Source: Candidatus Baldrarchaeum yapensis
GTDB taxonomy: Archaea > Asgardarchaeota > Baldrarchaeia > Baldrarchaeales > Baldrarchaeaceae
Assembly (NCBI GenBank): GCA_016840465.1
Contig: JAEOSH010000015.1
Coordinates: 1 to 43,802, forward strand
Length of the DNA: 43,802 nt
Direction of reading: 5' to 3'
Notes under the pieces: generated by a model
What the model saw: only the letters and a program-made list of their open reading frames with translations
Database searches by the model: none
Told to the model about the DNA's origin: nothing
Program-made: the position numbers and the translations under genes
In this document: one piece after another, positions 42,306-43,802 of the stretch
Numbering within the stretch: the first letter of the stretch is position 1
Layout of the letters: every line of letters starts with the position of its first letter

Positions 42306-43357
42306 CGCTTTTCCCTCATCATCTCCATGTATGACTCCTTGAGCAACATTAGATATTGGCGGAGCCCTTCATCCCATGACTCGACGTTACCGTACAGCTC
42401 TATCATTTTTCTAAGCTGATACTCCGGGAAGAATATCAGCAACAGCGGTTCGCTCAGTGGGAAAACTTCCTCGCCTCTCATTTCTATAAACCTGTTACGC
42501 TCTAACCACCCAAGTATGTCGAACAGTTCTCCACTCGGTATGTCAACCTCGTCTCTTATCTCCTCTATCGAGACCACACCCTTTTTCCTGATGCACGACA
42601 ACACCCGATACGTGTCCGGATCGGTGAGGGCTCTCGCCAGCACCATTGCTTCCCTGCTATCGGGCTTATACTTTGAGAACAGTGCTATTACGGAGGATCT
42701 AATATCTCGTGGCACTTTTTTCGTTCTCGGTGGAACTCTTAATATTTCACAATCCCTCACAAGAAATGCCACTTCACTTGAGGCGCCCTCTATCCATCGT
42801 GTGACCACGAGATCCAGTTTTACTAGAGGAGAGAGTACTGACCTCATATCCACGGTTCTCAAACCGAATGCGTGTTTTATTTCTCCCGATAGTTGGTCAA
42901 GCGTCATTAGGCCTTTTTCTCTCAACTTTTGCAACACAAAGACTTTCATAGGATCCAGGAACAGACGAGCAACCTTTTGCTCGATGCTCATGTGTGGATA
43001 CTGCTCTATCAGTTTGAAAAGGTCTTCAAGATGCTCGAGGTATTCACCACCCTCTATCTGGTCGAATATCCTTGAGGCAACCTCCACAACCACTTCCTCA
43101 TAATCTTCGGGATCTTCAGCCTCCGAGAGGAGGATCGCAACGTACCTGTTTATCTCTATACCTCCAAAATAGCTGATAATCCTGAGGTCGTCGACCCTTA
43201 TGGAGATGAGATTCGCCTCCCGCGCCTCACCCAGCACATGACTTCCGTAAATCTTCATCGTTAGATCAGGATCAACTCTGAGGGATGGAGGGAAACGGGC
43301 TTCGAGAACCGTCCCCCTCCGGTTATCCCATTTCACTACGATCATTCCGATCGGCAA
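42302..43357 (-). CDS. Longin-like domain protein with winged helices, first gene of the cluster
   Basis: 351 residues from TTG 43357 with GAGG upstream; ATG 43345 is an alternative. Residues 1-115 read MIVVKWDNRRGTVLEARFP, LISIRVDDLRIISYFGG, RYVAILLSEAEDPEDYEEVV, a pattern I know from archaeal proteins found beside small GTPases. Two winged-helix units follow (about 130-190 and 240-300: VVSIEEIRDEVDIPSGELFD). It probably meets the GTPase through the longin domain and DNA or a partner through the winged helices (inference). Its promoter is the AT-rich tract after 43380. Confidence 0.7.
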   Translation of the reverse strand: MPIGMIVVKWDNRRGTVLEARFPPSLRVDPDLTMKIYGSHVLGEAREANLISIRVDDLRIISYFGGIEINRYVAILLSEAEDPEDYEEVVVEVASRIFDQIEGGEYLEHLEDLFKLIEQYPHMSIEQKVARLFLDPMKVFVLQKLREKGLMTLDQLSGEIKHAFGLRTVDMRSVLSPLVKLDLVVTRWIEGASSEVAFLVRDCEILRVPPRTKKVPRDIRSSVIALFSKYKPDSREAMVLARALTDPDTYRVLSCIRKKGVVSIEEIRDEVDIPSGELFDILGWLERNRFIEMRGEEVFPLSEPLLLIFFPEYQLRKMIELYGNVESWDEGLRQYLMLLKESYMEMMREKR

Positions 43358-43677
43358 GTTTATCCTCTCTAGATGCGATCTCCGGAGTTTTTACCGTTCA
43401 AATAAAATTTTTTGTTATCCTAACGTTTATCGCGATCCTTATTTAAAAATTTTTATATAAAACCGAAATCTCGCAAATGATGTTTTTTAATGCATATATA
43501 CCGAAATTGACGATCTTTTCCGATGGGGAGATCTTGGCGCAATCTGGCGACAAAAAACTGAAAAATGTCCAATTGCAAATAAATCTTTCATTGCTTATTT
43601 TTGCATGGAAAGATTTAAATAGAGGGTTTCTGGAAGAATACGAAATTATCGACCGAATTTAAATGGAGAGCATAGTA
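43358..43677. promoter_or_regulatory. AT-rich divergent promoter region
   Basis: 320 bases between divergent genes. On the minus strand TTTTATTTG (about 43401-43409) could be the TATA box of the GTPase cluster. On the plus strand TTTATATAAAA (43453-43463), ATTTAAATAG (43614-43623) and AATTTAAATG (43656-43665) are candidate TATA boxes for the next gene. A 61-codon open frame (43477-43662) has no motif or ribosome site and I do not call it. Confidence 0.45.
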
Positions 43678-43802
43678 ATGATTTCGAAAAATTGGGCAAA
43701 ACGCTTTTTGACGATTTTTATACTCCTATTAATAGTCGTTGCCGCCATGCTCGTCGTTTTCGTGACATTCACCGGTGTCCCTTCTGCAATGGCAAGTAAT
43801 GG
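43678..43802 (+). CDS. Exported or membrane-anchored protein, cut by window end
   Basis: Only the first 41 full codons are present. A basic start (MISKNWAKR) is followed by about 24 hydrophobic residues (FLTIFILLLIVVAAMLVVFV) and GVPSAMASN, with AMA-S resembling a signal-peptidase site. GGAGAG is eight bases before ATG 43678; ATG 43663 is in frame too. Nothing more can be said about its function. Confidence 0.6.
   Translation, partial: MISKNWAKRFLTIFILLLIVVAAMLVVFVTFTGVPSAMASN

Noticed and set aside
43477-43662. 61-codon frame before the last gene
   Set aside because: No ribosome site or family pattern, and it covers several candidate TATA boxes of the divergent promoter.
1-43802. CRISPR arrays, tRNA or rRNA genes
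   Set aside because: No regularly spaced direct repeats, cloverleaf-like segments or rRNA signatures were noticed in any gap. A tRNAscan or covariance search could still find a divergent tRNA.

Overview
This window looks like a contig end from an archaeal genome, probably a thermophile and possibly of the TACK/Thermoproteota side. The grounds are archaeal TATA-type promoters, many AGG/ATA codons, GTG/TTG starts, and families that are mainly archaeal (PaREP1-like protein, UPF0146, VapB of the DUF217 type, DUF5591, longin/Arf-like GTPase cluster). The lineage is an inference; there is no rRNA marker here. The first 26 bases are Nextera transposase adapter, not genome.

Layout. 0.3-7.3 kb: an AbrB/PIN toxin-antitoxin pair, a ROK sugar kinase, a diaminopentanoate dehydrogenase-like gene followed by a GSA-aminomutase-like PLP enzyme, and a SERCA-type P-type ATPase. 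7.5-15.2 kb: a tightly overlapping histidine operon (hisG-hisD-hisC-HAD phosphatase-hisB-hisH-hisA-hisF-hisI) behind a structured leader; hisE is not here. 15.3-22 kb: an AbiE-like toxin-antitoxin pair, a zinc-ribbon membrane protein, a membrane-anchored methyltransferase, a DUF5591 protein, an HdrC/HdrB-like pair and an ADP-forming acyl-CoA synthetase alpha subunit. 22-24.85 kb: a gene graveyard with broken DUF35, SCP2 and BKACE (DUF849) genes around one copy of a structured repeat; only a V4R protein is intact. 24.9-28.1 kb: an NMO/FabK-like flavoenzyme and two CoA-transferase-family subunits, an order resembling actinobacterial ipdC-ipdA-ipdB. 28.2-31.5 kb: a dead VapBC pair, then a MoxR ATPase and VWA protein. 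31.5-32.4 kb: gene-free except for the second, better preserved copy of the repeat. 32.4-36.2 kb: a 2-oxoacid:ferredoxin oxidoreductase operon (alpha, beta, gamma) running into a UPF0146 gene and a sirtuin. 36.3-39 kb: an accessory island (broken nucleotidyltransferase, PaREP1/HEPN-like protein, DUF4143-type ATPase).

39.6-43.4 kb holds the most interesting system: five genes, each overlapping or closely abutting the next, on the minus strand. They encode an Arf/Rag-like small GTPase fused to an N-terminal longin-like domain, two more proteins that begin with longin-like domains followed by winged helices, a coiled-coil linker protein and a small winged-helix protein. I read this as a stand-alone archaeal small-GTPase/longin module, related to the parts eukaryotes use in membrane traffic and nutrient signalling, here joined to DNA-binding-type domains. 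The window ends in the first 42 codons of an exported or membrane-anchored protein.

Disrupted genes cluster in accessory loci, while long core genes are intact, so the lesions look like real decay rather than poor sequence quality.
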